Shown here: piece by piece, positions 22,690 through 34,936 of the stretch
How positions within the stretch are numbered: the stretch's first letter is position 1
How the letters are laid out: each line of letters starts with the position of its first letter
Origin: Lumnitzera littorea
Lineage: Eukaryota > Streptophyta > Magnoliopsida > Myrtales > Combretaceae
Assembly: GCA_024138015.1 (NCBI GenBank)
Contig: JAMXBB010000003.1
Coordinates: 37,846,806 to 37,910,805, forward strand
Length of the DNA: 64,000 nucleotides
Reading direction: 5' to 3'
Translations under genes and position numbers: made by a program
Notes under the pieces: generated by a model
What the model saw: the letters and a program-made list of their open reading frames with translations, nothing else
What the model was told of the DNA's origin: nothing
Databases searched by the model: none

Positions 22690-23066
22690 TAGCTTTTGCA
22701 CATAATATTAGATCATCTATAAAGCAAGATGAGAAATTTGTAATGAATAGCCTCTCACTTTAAAAGGCACCCATCTTTCCTGTAGAAATTCTTTTTCAAT
22801 TGCTTTACTAAGATAGTTTATGCACATGATGAATAAATAAGGTGATAGAGGATCACCTTATCTAATTCCTCTTGAAGGGTCTAAGGTAGGGAGCTATTTC
22901 GCATTGAGTATCACTTTTGATTGGATTGATGTTATATAGCTCATGATTAGATTAATCCATTAAGATGAAAAATCATGAGTTTATAGAACCCAAAAGATGT
23001 AATCACATTCAAAAGTGTCAAAAGCCTTGGCTAAGTCTAGCTTAGGGATACAATTGGGGCGCGTTC
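22690..23066 (-). pseudogene. LINE reverse transcriptase catalytic region
   Basis: The minus strand reads PKLDLAKAFD, then GDPLSPYLFIMCINYLSKAI (22839-22858 for the GDPLSP core) and CFIDDLILCAKA (Asp-Asp at 22712-22717). These are RT motifs A, B and C of the L1 clade. The usual FADD or YADD is FIDD here, with both catalytic Asp kept. The MITE at 23067-23565 sits just upstream of motif A. Confidence 0.8.
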
Positions 23067-23565
23067 TAGATGAGTTTTATGAAACCCAAATTCACCCCTA
23101 TAAGGTTTAGCATTTCCTAAAACCTTATAAGATTTTATCCCCTATACCTAACCCTATAGAGTTAAGAAACTTATAAGGGCGAGTTCTTATAGGATTCAAA
23201 GGGCCTTATAAGGGTGTATTTTTATAAGGTTCAAATTGGATTAAGAAGAGAGTAGAGTGGATAGAAGTTAAGTAGGATTAGGATTACATTTATTAACTTA
23301 CACAATAATAAAAATAGAGAATCAAATGTGCTATATAATATAGAACTTATGTAAGGTATGCATGGTTCCTAAGTTAAGAGTAAATATTTTATTAATGTAT
23401 ATATTTTTTTATCGTATCGAGTTTTCTGTTGGTTTGTAATCCTAAAATCTAACCCTAAACCTTATAAGATTTTGAATCATGTTTGAAAACCTAATCTTAT
23501 AAGGTTTTTATCAAGTTTGGTAAGTCGGGCACCCTTTAGTAACCCACCCGATTTTGAATCATCTA
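23067..23565 (-). mobile_element. MITE, hAT-like (family M1, copy 2) inside the LINE
   Basis: A 499-bp insertion between LINE codons for HACHRKKDAKG and RPNCIPKLDLAKAFD, which are adjacent in intact LINEs. The ends are short inverted repeats, TAGATGAGTTT at the left and TAGATGATTCAAA read from the right. The interior matches 3326-3836 in opposite orientation ('actaaagggtgcc', 'aaacttgataaaaacc', 'ttataaggtttt'). The target duplication is eroded. It has no coding sequence. Confidence 0.6.
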
Positions 23566-24599
23566 ACCTTTTGCATCTTTCTTTCTATGGCAGGCATGAA
23601 GGATTTCATTTAGCAAAAGAATATTATCAGCTACTTTCCCCTAAGAATAAAGCTGGCCTGTGCTGGATGTATGAGATCATTTAGGAGGGGTCTTAACCTA
23701 GAAACTAAGACTTTGGTTACAGCTTGGTATAATATGAAGCAAAGGCTGATTGGCCTAAAATTGGAAATGCTAGAAGCTTAACCTTGTATAGGGATGAGAC
23801 AAACAAGAGTATAATTAGGGTAAGGTAGCATGAAGCAAGATTTAAAAATGCGTTTTAATAAAGAGAGCACCGAATTCCCTTTCTAACTTTTTTTAAAGAA
23901 AAAGGAATGAAGCCCATCTTTATGAAGAGCTTTCTAAGGGCCTCTTGAAAATAAAGTTTGCTTAATTTCCTCAGGGGAGACCCTTGAGCCAATGGATTGA
24001 AGTTGCTCATTGGATAGTTGTGAACTTCTAAGATGTGATAAAGAATTCTCCAATTGACTCTTTAGTTCTGAAGAATTTAAGAGCTAGGTGAAATAATCAT
24101 TTATCAAATGCCTTAGTTGTATCGGGTTGAACACCCAATTCCCTCTATTATCTTTAAGGGCTAATATTCTATTCTTTACTCTTTTAGCTAAAATAGAAGC
24201 TTGATAAAATCTGGTGTTTCTCTCTCCTTCTAAAATCCACTTATTTTAACTTTCATTTTCCATAGACATTATTCCTTGTTCAAGATTTCTTCTTACTGTT
24301 GTTTTAACTTATTTTTCAAATTGATAAGATGGATTGTAGGTTGCTAAGTGATATCAACATCAACCAATTGTAACCTACTATGAATGTTCTTCTTTTGGTG
24401 GTACAGTTACCTAAAATAGAACTTATTCTACCGTCTACAAATCCTAGGTAATCTATCAACCCTAATGTAATTAAAGTTCTATTCTTACCATGTTTCCTGA
24501 ATTAAATTTAAATAGCCTTCGTAAGAGAACCACATTGATTAGAATCTAAATAAACTGCTCTTAAAAGAGAAATCTTCAAGGGGTTGTGTTTTAAGTAAT
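23566..24599 (-). pseudogene. LINE reverse transcriptase N-terminal region
   Basis: The minus strand reads GKVADNILLLNEILHACHRK near 23575-23640. This is the 'i.DNi.l..E..h......' motif 0/1 region of plant L1 RT, shortly upstream of the MITE. The sequence further up to 24599 carries more eroded ORF2 linker between endonuclease and RT. Stops are frequent. Confidence 0.65.
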
Positions 24600-24604
24600 A
24601 AGGC

Positions 24605-27600
24605 TGTAATACCCTAGGATTTCTAACTAGTTTAATAACTCTAAGATCCGAATCCTTAAATTTAGGATGCCGGGTTATGTTATTTATTTTATTTCAAACT
24701 TCATGGTAAAGTTAAAAAAGTTAGACAAAGTGATTTAAGTAAAGTCAATTTCTCAAAATAAGTTATATAAAAATATTAATTTGAGAAAAATGTTAATTTG
24801 TCGATAAAACCGATAATTGTAAAATTCAAGCTTTTAGATTTAACGAGATATTAGAAATAAGTTAATTAACTTTCAAAAATAATAAGTGAAGTTGAATTAT
24901 ACATAATAGACATATATTACATGTGATATACATTATATGTATTAAATATATACATATAATAATAATAAATTATCAAAATTAGGTAAAATAATGGAGAATT
25001 AATAAAAAATTGCATAGATGAGTCACTAAATGATGTGTCAAGTTAAGATTAATCACAATTGATGAGTCAACACTTGGTTAATAAAGAAATGACATGTGGT
25101 ACCTCGGGAAAAGTAAAAAAGGACACGTACAAATTTACTTTTTCATGCAAAAAAATCCAAAAGCCTATAAATAGGACCTCAAATCTCATTTGTAATATTT
25201 TACAAACCTAAAAACACAACATAATTTTAGAAAATCTGAAAAAATTAGAAAAAAATAAAATAAAAATAGAACAAGAAATATGGTTGGAATTGGGTTAGGG
25301 AGGTTCATGTACCAAACCACAATCTAAGTTGGAGCAGCTTAGAGGTTCGATAGAGGGTGGCTGGAGAAGGTGTTTTGATAAGGAGTGGCGGCTAATTCAG
25401 GTGAACCAATTTTCCGCTCGTAACTTATTTAATTTTCTAAAAATATCAAATGTTATCAATTAATTATGAAATTTGGTTTTCTAAGGTTATTTTAGGTGTA
25501 GATTAATGTAGTAATTTTATTTTAATTAAATAATTAGTTTAAATATAGGTTCCTTAAGAAAATGCCTTGCTTAGGCGAAAATTAATCTAATTTTTTTAAA
25601 TATTATATGATGTTGTTTCAAGCTCAATTTTTGTATGTAATACTCTAATATATATATTTAATTGTAGTAACAAGAATTTTCTAAATTAAGCATGTTTACT
25701 ATTTTTTATAATTATTTTGAATAAAACTGCTAGTTTTACCAAATTATTAAAATAATTAGTTTTTGATGAAATTAATAAATGAGCCCTACATGTTTAGACT
25801 TCTAGATATTTATGATTATATTTGGAATATTTAGTTTTATCTCACTCATAAATTTATTTATTTTCCTTAATTTTCAGTAATTTCGAGCTAAAACCACTAT
25901 TTTCATAAAAATATATAATAGCTAGTTTAGTATAATTTATAGACAATAATTAAACTACATATTTTTGTGAGTCCATAGGATTTTTCATGAAATTAATCGA
26001 GCTCGTATACTATTTATTACATATTATCCTAGTATAAGCTTATATATTGGCTTAATATGTAATATAGTAATTAGTATTAATTAAATACTTATCAAATTCA
26101 TGTGAAATGAATACTTTGGGGTGTATTAAGGGTTATTGGATAAGTTTGGAAAGCGTGATTTTTATGGTTTTTAGTCTAATACTAAAGCTTACTTAAGTTA
26201 ATTATAGAGTTAAGATAACATATAGTCAAGTTGTAATGAGAAAAGGATATTTTTGGGTTTTTGATAATATTGATCAATCTTTTTTCTTAAGATATATTAA
26301 TAGTACTCGAAATAATGATCATAATGACATAAAGTTTATGAAAATTGTATAAGAAACAAATAAGATACGATTATACGAAGTTTAAAAATGCGGAAATGAA
26401 AGCTTATAACAGTTCAAGTTTGACCCATACTTGATTTGAGACTATGTTATATTTTCATAGGTGTAAGATGTAAGGAAGGACCATGTCATGAAGTTTAAGA
26501 TTTGCACTATTACTAAGACCAGGTAAGTGGATCTAACCCATGTTTGAAATACATATATTGTTACTCATTACACTATATGTTGTTTGATGCTGTATTGATT
26601 GAATATAAATATATCTTGGGTGAACTAATATGCTACTGTGGTGAATGTTGATGTGGTGATTATAAATGATGGTAATTGTACCTTGGTTGAATTGTTATGT
26701 TGCTAATACTGGGTGATGAATTGTGTTTACCATTGATTGTGCTAACTAGGGAAGTTGAGTGATCTAACTCAATCTTCCAAGTGTTCACCTAAGTGAACCC
26801 TAAGTGAAATATTAGAATTTCACTAAGGAGAGTTCGAAAACTAGAATCAGATTACTAGGTTGAATAAAATTGCAAGATTGATTTGTGCTAATTGATATTC
26901 TTGAGTTGCTAATATATATCATGGCATGGCATTGCACAAAAAGGGACCTACGGGTTAGAACTTTCAGAATGTGGCTTCCAAGTAACCATGGAAAAAGCAT
27001 GGCTTTATGAACTCAGTTTTTGGAAGCATATAGATTGCATTGCCCAAACATTTTGACTATTTTGATAGTTAAATTTGGTAGATGGTCTAATTTGGCAGTG
27101 TTACCACTTTGATTTGGTGAACTACAGTATGTAGTCTAATTTTGTAAAGTTAAGGGTCTTACTCTCAAGCAGCTCCTTGTTACCCTTTTTGATAACGGTA
27201 GACTACAGTGTATAGTTTAATTTGGTGGGGGTTCTACTCCCAGGCAGCTTCATGTTGCCTTACGTTCTTGGATGTTATATCCAGATACCTGGCTATGTCG
27301 ACTAATCGGAAAAAGTTTGGAAGGCATAGAATATCAGTACCGATGCATGCCACATACATGAGTATAGCATGCTGCATTGCTAGCAATAAATGCTCAGTTG
27401 AGCGGATGCATATGTGAAGTTGAACTTGCAAGTTATAATTGAAATGTTTCAGTTGTGATATGTAGTATTATCTATCATATTGTCTATGTTATGTTGTTTG
27501 TTATCTACTTTCACTTAGCTTCAGTAGTTGAGGGGATAAAATGTTTTATCCTTAGGTTAATTGTATCATGAAGGGCCCAACGTTAAGGGGGGATATATAT

Positions 27601-27880
27601 ATTGAGAGCGTGAGTCAGAGTCAGCAACTTTTGTATGGAGCTTGTACTAAGTCAGGGATCTTATTACTGTCAAGATGACAAAGGAAAAAGCTAGTTCATA
27701 TTTTGATGTAAATATTATATTGTATACATAAGTTATAATAGGAAATTTAGTTGAACTTCGATGTAGAAACTCCTTTATTATGTAAACAATGTTGTCTTTT
27801 GATGAATGAGTAGGTTAAGTTAAATTTTCAACAAGTATTCTCGTGTGATGGTGCATCCCGTGCTATGCCGGGATATGACA
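24605..27880 (+). mobile_element. 3276-bp solo LTR, Ty3/Gypsy (Tekay/Del-like)
   Basis: Perfect 5-bp duplication AAGGC at 24600-24604 and 27881-27885. The element begins TGTAATACCC and ends GGGATATGACA, a short inverted repeat with TG/CA ends. Both ends closely resemble the TGTAACACCC to TGACA termini of long plant chromoviral LTRs. A TATA box, TATAAATAG, lies at 25166-25174. No gag or pol is present between the ends, so this is best read as a solo LTR left by LTR-LTR recombination. It splits the LINE. The lineage name is inferred from termini and length only. Confidence 0.72.
25166..25174 (+). promoter_or_regulatory. TATA box of the solo LTR
   Basis: TATAAATAG about 560 bases into the LTR, followed by leader-like AT-rich sequence. 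It is positioned as the U3/R promoter of the retroelement. Confidence 0.45.
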
Positions 27881-27885
27881 AAGGC

Positions 27886-28590
27886 ATAATGATCTGATGG
27901 CCATTTCTTGATATGAAAAATTTTATATTTAGGATACAATGATCTTTATTCATTGTTGCAATAAGCTCTATTTAATCTTCTTTGTATTAAGGAAGTCATC
28001 CTCTACTCATTAGTCTAGGTGAATTTAGGCCCCATAAACCCCATGTAACTCAAACCACAATCCTTCATACAGTCTGAGTAATTAAAAGCTCTTGTTCTGT
28101 TAAAATTTTTTGGAGCACCATTGTTCATAAGGAAAAATTATATCATTGAAGTCTCCTATAGCACTTTAAGGTAGAGCATGAAAAGTAGATGCAATTTGTA
28201 TAAAGCTATCCCAAAGCTTAAGTTTGAAAGCAAGGTTTAGAGAACCATAAATTATTGAAATAACTAAATTTAGGTTACTACCTCAAACCTTTGCATAGGA
28301 GACCAAACTCTTGGCGAGTTTGCTTGGTAATGTTTATATTTAGGACATTTGTGTTCTACATCAACAGAATTCTTCCTCTTTGCCCCTCAGCCTCTTCAAT
28401 AGCAAACCCATCTATTTGAGATTAATGAGAAAAGAAATAGGTAATTAAGGAATTGAGCCTGGTTTCCATAAGTACCACCAAATTAGGTATATGCTCATTG
28501 ATAACTTCCAAAATTGCATCCTGCTTGGTTGTGGAGTTCATTCCTCTAACATTACAGGCTAGTATTTTGGTAGCCTAAATTGATAGGGCA
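27886..28590 (-). pseudogene. LINE ORF2 endonuclease N-terminus
   Basis: The minus-strand translation from about 28575 reads KILACNVRGMNSTTKQDAI and then HIPNLVVLMETRLNS. These are the opening and second motifs of the L1 apurinic-like endonuclease ('kil.WN.RGl' and 'p.i..l.ET...'), keeping the catalytic Asn and Glu positions. Later text, 'DGFAIEEAEGQRGRI', matches the 'G.sGG' region in degraded form. The domain is cut off by the solo LTR at 27880. Confidence 0.65.
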
Positions 28591-28831
28591 ACCTTTCCTC
28601 ATCCTCTCTATATGATGTGATTCTATAACAAACAATCTTAGGCCCAACCCTTCTAGTCTCTTTGACCTTAAATGAGAACTTACTTGGATTCTCCTCTAAG
28701 TCCAACATTGCTATGGCTTCCTCTTTGTTCATGAAGATTAGAGGAATCATCTCTAACTTTTTCATCAGAAATGCCATTGGTAGAGGATAATTTAGTAGGC
28801 CTATATCTAGCACTTTGAGGGTTTGTTCCAT
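28559..28831 (-). pseudogene. LINE upstream frame (likely ORF1 tail)
   Basis: A 90-codon open frame whose last codons overlap the start of the endonuclease frame in another phase. It contains KEEAIAMLDLEENP and SFKVKETRRVGPKIVCYRI. I do not recognise a domain. Its place directly before ORF2 suggests the C-terminal end of ORF1, but it could equally be ORF2 leader sequence. Confidence 0.35.
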
Positions 28832-29008
28832 GATTAGTTTGATGGTTCTCTCCTATATGGCTATGAGCTTTGCAAATGGTTAAAGTTAAGATGATGAAGT
28901 TGCTCTTAAAATCTTATTGAAATAATTGCCAAAATGATGTATTTATAGGCCTCCAAAGAAAAATGGTTGTAGCTTTTTTCACTTTCTTAATTTGCAAATG
29001 TTAGTTTG

Positions 29009-29883
29009 TGATGGGCTTTGGGGTATCGACCCAACCCAACTACCAAGGCCGAGCTCATCTACTTGCTGACTCATTCTACTTGTTGATTCGAATGACCTAT
29101 TTCTTGCAGATAAAGTGCTAAGAAGCAAAAGGTCGAGACGACAACCGATCCTCACCTATGCTTGACCAATTACTTACTCAGCATCATGCTTACTAATAGG
29201 CCAAGATATCATGTTTCCGAGAGTTGGATTCACTTGGCTAAAGTTTGTCGTCAACTTAGTGGCCAAGAGATCACTTTACCGAGCGTTGGATCCACTTGGC
29301 ACAACTCAGAGAGACTATTGCCAAATGACTTTAGAACTCAACAATTATGGGTCGATTTCTTTAGTGTCTCAACCAAGCACTATGAGACTACTTTCAAGGC
29401 ATGCCAAATGACCACAAGCCGACTTCTTCCTATAAAACGCACAGTTTTGTATTTTTATACATGTTTATCTTTATTTTATTTATGGGCTCAATTCTTTAGG
29501 GTTTAAGACCTTGTACATTATTTACAGGTTTGCCACTAAGGTTTAGGACGTACTATAAATAGCAACTTTTGTAATAATGCATCGATACACAAAAGATTAA
29601 TGAAAACTCCCCTTTTGAGTCTTTTCTCTCGAAAAGTTCTCTCCCTTACCAACTCTTATCAATCCCTTTAACAAGGATTGTGGTGGGCGCCCTTATCACT
29701 TGGACCGGTGCGTCACATCTGGCGAGTCTTAGGTTCTTGTGTAGTTCTACGGTACGTCATATCCGTAGAGTTAGTGTGCAAGATTGCTAAACCATCGACT
29801 CCCATTTACTTTTGGTTCCTTTGGCAAGATCGAACCTAACCCCCTACAGCTGGCCTTGTCTGTCCTTGGCTTGAATCGTATCA
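29009..29883 (+). repeat. 5' LTR of E4
   Basis: Starts TGATGGGCTTTGG and ends CGTATCA. It pairs with 32038-32911. The two differ by scattered substitutions, roughly one in ten by eye. It contains the polyadenylation-side motif 'ggtacgtcatatcc' shared with other LTRs in the window. Confidence 0.85.
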
Positions 29884-29886
29884 TTT

Positions 29887-29898
29887 TGGTATCAGAGC
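29887..29898 (+). other. Primer binding site (tRNA-iMet)
   Basis: TGGTATCAGAGC, an exact 12-base match to the standard plant retroelement primer site complementary to the 3' end of initiator tRNA-Met. It lies three bases after the 5' LTR. Confidence 0.85.
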
Positions 29899-30548
29899 TC
29901 AAGGTTCCAGATAGGGCTAAGAGTTTTAGGCATCGTATTTGTTCTATCTTGTGTTTAAGGAAGTGCTTGCTTTATTGGGTTTTGTTGTGATATCAAGGAT
30001 TTGTTTACTGGGTATTAGTTTGGTTTCAATTCTATATGTTGGGAATTCTAATTTAAGTTATTTGCTAAGATATGATTTTTCAAGTTGTTCAATGTGTTAT
30101 CCTGCTTTAATATTGCGATAGTGGTTGAGAAAGTACTATTGTGTTTACTGAATTGAAAAGAGCAAGTGTCTAATGAGATTGTATATGTCCGAGTTGATCT
30201 GCTCAGAATAGTTGTGCTGAATTTGAACTTTACCGAGCTCTTGAACTATTTCAATTTGAAGTACCGAAGTAAAATGAAGTACCGTACTATCATACTCCTA
30301 AGGTTATCGAACTGAGTGTTTGCCTATTCAATAGCTGAGTTGTACAAGCATCGACCCGCTTCAACTAAACAGTTGAGCTAATTTTAGTATCCGAATTGAG
30401 TCAAAGTACCAAAGTGAAGTGGAAAATCCAAGCTGTGCAGGACTTCGAGTTGCCGTATTGAATCACTAAGTGTTGGATAGTTCTAGTCATTGCCGATGAG
30501 TCTTCTTATGAGCCAAGCTAGTCTGTTGATATGATATATCCATCTAAC

Positions 30549-31740
30549 ATGGCTTATGACAATTGAAGAAGATACGGTTATGACTATGGCTATGAAGATA
30601 TAAGTTCGAGAGTACTCATGTTTGATGGCTATGGACCCCAAGACAAATACTTGGATTGGGAACTTCGAGTCAACAAAGTCTTTGAAAAGTACCCGTATCC
30701 TGAACGTGATAAGGAATATATCATAGAGGATCAACTTCAAGGTCTTGCCAAGACTTCGTGGAAGAATGAATTAAGGCGACGGATCCTCAGAGGAGTGAGT
30801 TCTATATGGAACTCAATAAGACCTACCATGAGAGAAAAATTTGTACCTACATCATATCAAGATGAGTTATATAAGGAGTTGTCTACCTTGAGGTAGGGAC
30901 AAATGAGTGTCCAAGAATTTGCTCAAGAGTATAAAGCACTCCTACGGCAATGTGAATTATATGAATCTCTTTCGTATACTATCTTACGATTCATGAGAGG
31001 GTTGTGGCTGGAGATTGCTCGATATGTTAACCCCTTAAGAGTAAGGAGCTTAAATGAAGCTATCCAACTAGCCTTAAGAGAAGAATCCACCATTGGTACC
31101 GACCATTATGATGTGCAAGAATAGCTAAGGGTTATACTTGATCAGCTTGAGCAGCTTAGAGAAGAAATGAAGCAGCAAAGGAATACTCAAATAGCGAAAG
31201 CCGATGAGAAGGAAGGCTGAGGAAAGGAAGTAGAAAAGGAGGAGGTGAAGGTTGTTGGAGAGACAAGCAGTAGAGACGAGAAAGGCCAAGCTGAATTGTG
31301 GTTAAAAACAAATGTTCCTGAACTGATTCCCTTACCTACTATAAGGGCTACAAATGGTATCTCCAAGAATTACTATGTTTGCTTTCCCTATATCGAAATC
31401 TTGCATCCAAGTCATTTGATAGGTTTACATGGCACTGATATGAGCAAATATAGCATCGCACCTATAAGTTATTATCAACTATGGATTGGAGTTTATCAAA
31501 GCTAAGGTAATGGATACATATACTAGGGATACATCATGTTAACCCTTAGGACTCTCTTGTTGGAAAGAGTTGAGATGTGTAGATGGAAGGAGAAGGAAGA
31601 GCCGAATTACGAGGAAGTAAGGGAAGTGCTGATTACAATTGATGAGGAGATCATGATGTTCGAGCTAGCCAAGCTTAAAGAGGTAGAAGCACTTGCCATC
31701 AAAGAGCCTTCTTACGTCCTGCCGATACAAGATTTGTGAT
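30549..31740 (+). pseudogene. E4 gag
   Basis: From an ATG at 30549 the frame gives a Tyr/Gly-rich start, then MFDGYGPQDKYLDWE, KVFEKYPYPE, LQGLAKTSWKNELRRR, REKFVPTSYQDELYKELSTLR, MSVQEFAQEYKALLRQCELYE and TILRFMRGL. This is the Ty3/Gypsy retrotrans_gag domain ('FdG..d...WL...e..F', 'A..WW...', 'l..rF.p..y', 's.V.eY...F..l'). A few in-frame stops occur, one at a site where Arg CGA to TGA is plausible. After about 31130 it becomes Glu/Lys-rich, and no CCHC knuckle was found. It is close to E3 gag (45130-45640). Confidence 0.75.
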
Positions 31741-32037
31741 GCCCTAATTCTTTTTATGACCTTGAGTCGTGTTTCTTCCCATAATTGATAGTTACTGGGA
31801 CTACTAAGGTGTAGTTGATCGGATCCATGATGAGTGGAGGGAAAGATCTAAGATAAAAGGTATGATTGATAGAACCCATGACAAGTGGAGGGAGCATTTG
31901 TTAGTGATGCCTTTATTGAAAGAACTACAGGGTATTATGTTTAAATTTAACTTTTGTCGATTAGTGTTTGACCCCGGAGGGATCCGAAGCAGCCAATTAC
32001 TAAGTTTCAGGTCGAAACTTCTCTAAGGGAGAGGAAA

Positions 32038-32911
32038 TGATGGGCTTCGGGGTATCAACCTAACTCGACTACCAAAGCCGAGCTCATCTACTTGTTGACT
32101 CATTCTGCCTATCGAGCTAAATAACCTATTTCTCATAGATAGAGTGCCGAAAAGTAGAAGGCCAAGACAATAACCAATCCTCACTCATGCCTGACCAATT
32201 ACTTACTCAGCATCATGCTTACTGATAGGTAGAGATATCATGTTTCCGATAGTTAGATTCACTTGGCTAAAGTCTGTCGTTGACTTAGTGGCCGAGAGAT
32301 CACTTTATCGATTGTTGGATCCACTTAGCACAGCCCGGAGAGACTATTATTGACTGACTTTAGAACTCAGCAATTGTGGGCCGATTTCTCTAGTATCTTC
32401 GCCAAGTATTACGAGATTACTTTCAAGGCATGCCGAATGACCACATGCTAACTTCTCCCTGTAAAACGTACAGTTTTATATTTTTGTATATGTTTGTCTT
32501 TATTTTATTTATGAGCCCAATTTTTTAGGGTTTAAGGCTTTGTATATTATTTATAGTTTTGCTACTAAGGTTTAGGACGTACTATAAATAACAACTTTTG
32601 TAACAATGCATAGATACATAAAAGATTAATGAAAAACCCCCTTTTGAGTCTTTTCTCTCTGAAAGTTCTCTCACTTACTAGCTCTTATCAATCCCTTTAG
32701 CAAGGATTGTAGTGGGTAACCCTATCACTTGGATCGGTGTGTCACATCCGGCGAGTCATAGGTTTGTATGTGGTTCTATGGTGCGTCATATCTGTAGAGT
32801 TAGTGTGCGGGATTGCTAAACCATCGACTCCCATTTACTTTTCATTCCTTCGGCAAGATCGAACCCATCCCCCTATGGCCGGCCTTGTTTGTCCTTGGCT
32901 CGACCGTATCA
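32038..32911 (+). repeat. 3' LTR of E4
   Basis: Starts TGATGGGCTTCGG and ends CGTATCA, followed by the GTTTG duplication. It is preceded by a purine-rich tract suitable for plus-strand priming. Confidence 0.85.
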
Positions 32912-32916
32912 GTTTG

Positions 32917-34199
32917 CTATAATGGCTAGAAAATTGTGACTTGCTTAAAAGCACATACATAAGATCTATATCTCTTAGACTTAGACTAGATGTTACTTTG
33001 TGAGATCCGAATAAGTTCTCACTAGTAAGAAAACCTAAGAGGAGAGAGATCTGGATTTTTCATCAAGTGATATGAATTAAGTGTAGTCTGTTGAATGTTA
33101 TTAATAAATTATCAAAATACATTAGATGAGCTTAACCAAATTGTTTTGTCTCATCAAAATCATAATTGGGTCCCTAGATTCTACAATATTGACATGATCT
33201 CCCTACATAGTGAAATGGTCTATTGCTTTCTGAATCCGGTAAACAAATTATTCTAGTCAGTTGATTTGGTCAACCTAATAACCAATATGGTCGATTACGA
33301 TTGTGATGTAGATGATTGCTCCTCTAACTCTTTATGCCACTTCTACATTAATTTTTCTTTTTCAATTTTTCTTTTTAAGGACTTGACAAAATGTATCTAA
33401 TTCAAAATTATAACCCCAAATCATTTCTCCAGCCCTTATTGACCCCACAATTATTAGAGTAACCATTAACTATAAGAATTAAATAGTTCTAATCTATATT
33501 TTCATTGATTATGTAAAGACATTTTATGATTCATCTTAAATTTCTAAACTCTTCATAAATTTAGAATTATGAACTCTTAATTTGAAAGCTTTGTTTATAA
33601 TATTTTCGTTATTACTCCATTTTTATAGGGTAATCTTCATTGAGTTTAAAATAGGACACTTACCTTACTACAAATATATTAGAATCACATAAGACTCCTC
33701 ACAATAGTTATTTGCTTATCAACTTTTGCCTTATATGCATGCCTTCCCCCTTTGATTTCCTTAAATGAAAAATCAAATACTACAATGATTAGAATCCTTC
33801 CTTTATGAATAACCTAAAGGATTTCCTTATCTTGGAATCTATACGAAAACTTGCATAATGGCATTAGATCGGAAACTTAAGCAGTGCTAATGAGCAAAGA
33901 AATGAGGGAGATATTGAGCTTCATTTGCGGAATTTCTAGGCTTTTACTAAAACATTTGTAGACTTTATAAAAAACTAGTTGATTTTGAATGTAAGCACTA
34001 ACCCGCGTTTTATACAAATTTTGGTATAAGATGTATATTCATCTTATAGAAAATAACAATTGATTTAAAATTTATCATAATAAAAATATTAATAGCATGT
34101 ATTTATATTTTAAAGATCATGAGACTACTATTATTTAGTTACATGATAAATATATTTCACATATTGTAGCTTTATGATATTATTGATGATTATTATATG
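32917..34199. other. Unassigned AT-rich DNA right of E4
   Basis: I see no coding sequence. On the minus strand 32917-33100 could be LINE leader sequence continuing beyond the E4 insertion, since E4 landed next to the LINE 5' side, but I have no homology to support that. The rest is unremarkable. Confidence 0.25.
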
Positions 34200-34905
34200 G
34201 TTATATAAAATGGTACAATATTTGTAGAGAGTTATAATCTTTCAATTTATAGGAGTACAATATCATACCAATAGTTGTGTCATTTTGCATTAAGTCATGA
34301 GGAGATTGTAACTCCTTTGTTAGTTTAATAATATATGATATCTTTCTTGAATAATAAGAAGGTATAAGTAACAATGAAAAAGTACGAATAACTAAAAGTT
34401 ATTATTAAGAAAAAAATGTAAATAATAATAATAATAACCCAAAATGTATTGTTCATGAAAATTTTCAAATGACAAAAGTTTCAAAAAAGATAAGATTTAA
34501 AAACTAATAGTGGCTTTTGAAAAACCAATAATAACATAACTTATTAGTGAATCAATACTATTAGAAAAGCATCATATTAAAGAGTTATTATGATAAAAAA
34601 AAAACTTTTAAAAAATTACTAATTACCAAAAGTTAATAATAAAGAGTCACTATAAAAAAAATGTAATGAAGAGGTATAATGACAAAAGATCTTTTGAAAT
34701 TATATATTATAAATTATAATAGATGATAGAACTTTTTAATTTGTGGAGTACAATATTAATTGCCATAGTGTGCCATTTCGTACCAAGTTGTGCAAAATAT
34801 CTAAATTTGGAGATCCACATTCTAACAAACTGAACCAAGAGTACTTTCTTGTCCCATAAAACTGTAAAGAATAAGGTTTTTATAACCTGAATAGATTCCT
34901 ATAGA

Positions 34906-34936
<31 letters not shown>

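Larger units (their letters stand above)
20538..28905 (-). mobile_element. L1-type LINE, inactive, split by two insertions
   Basis: Reading the minus strand from high to low coordinates gives, in order, an upstream frame, an endonuclease start, reverse transcriptase, a thumb/connection region, a zf-RVT-like region and an RNase H-like tail, ending in poly(A) (plus-strand T run at 20538-20554). That is the order of plant L1 ORF2. Two insertions interrupt it: a MITE (23067-23565) and a 3276-bp solo LTR (24605-27880). Stops and frameshifts are abundant. The 5' boundary is not clear and may continue beyond the gag-only element at 29009. No flanking target duplication was found. Confidence 0.75.
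29009..32911 (+). mobile_element. Gag-only LTR retrotransposon (E4, TR-GAG-like)
   Basis: A complete 3903-bp element with a perfect target duplication GTTTG at 29004-29008 and 32912-32916. It has two near-identical-length LTRs (875 and 874 bp), a primer binding site matching initiator methionyl-tRNA, a gag region, and a purine tract (GGGAGAGGAAA) before the 3' LTR. The internal region is only 2154 bp and contains no protease, RT, RNase H or integrase. The gag and the 3' half of its LTR resemble those of E3 (43802-50121). It therefore fits a non-autonomous element that depended on a relative's pol. Confidence 0.8.

Noticed and set aside
27208..27431. Overlapping plus and minus frames of about 65 codons inside the solo LTR
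   Set aside because: They lie within LTR sequence, overlap on opposite strands and match nothing recognisable.
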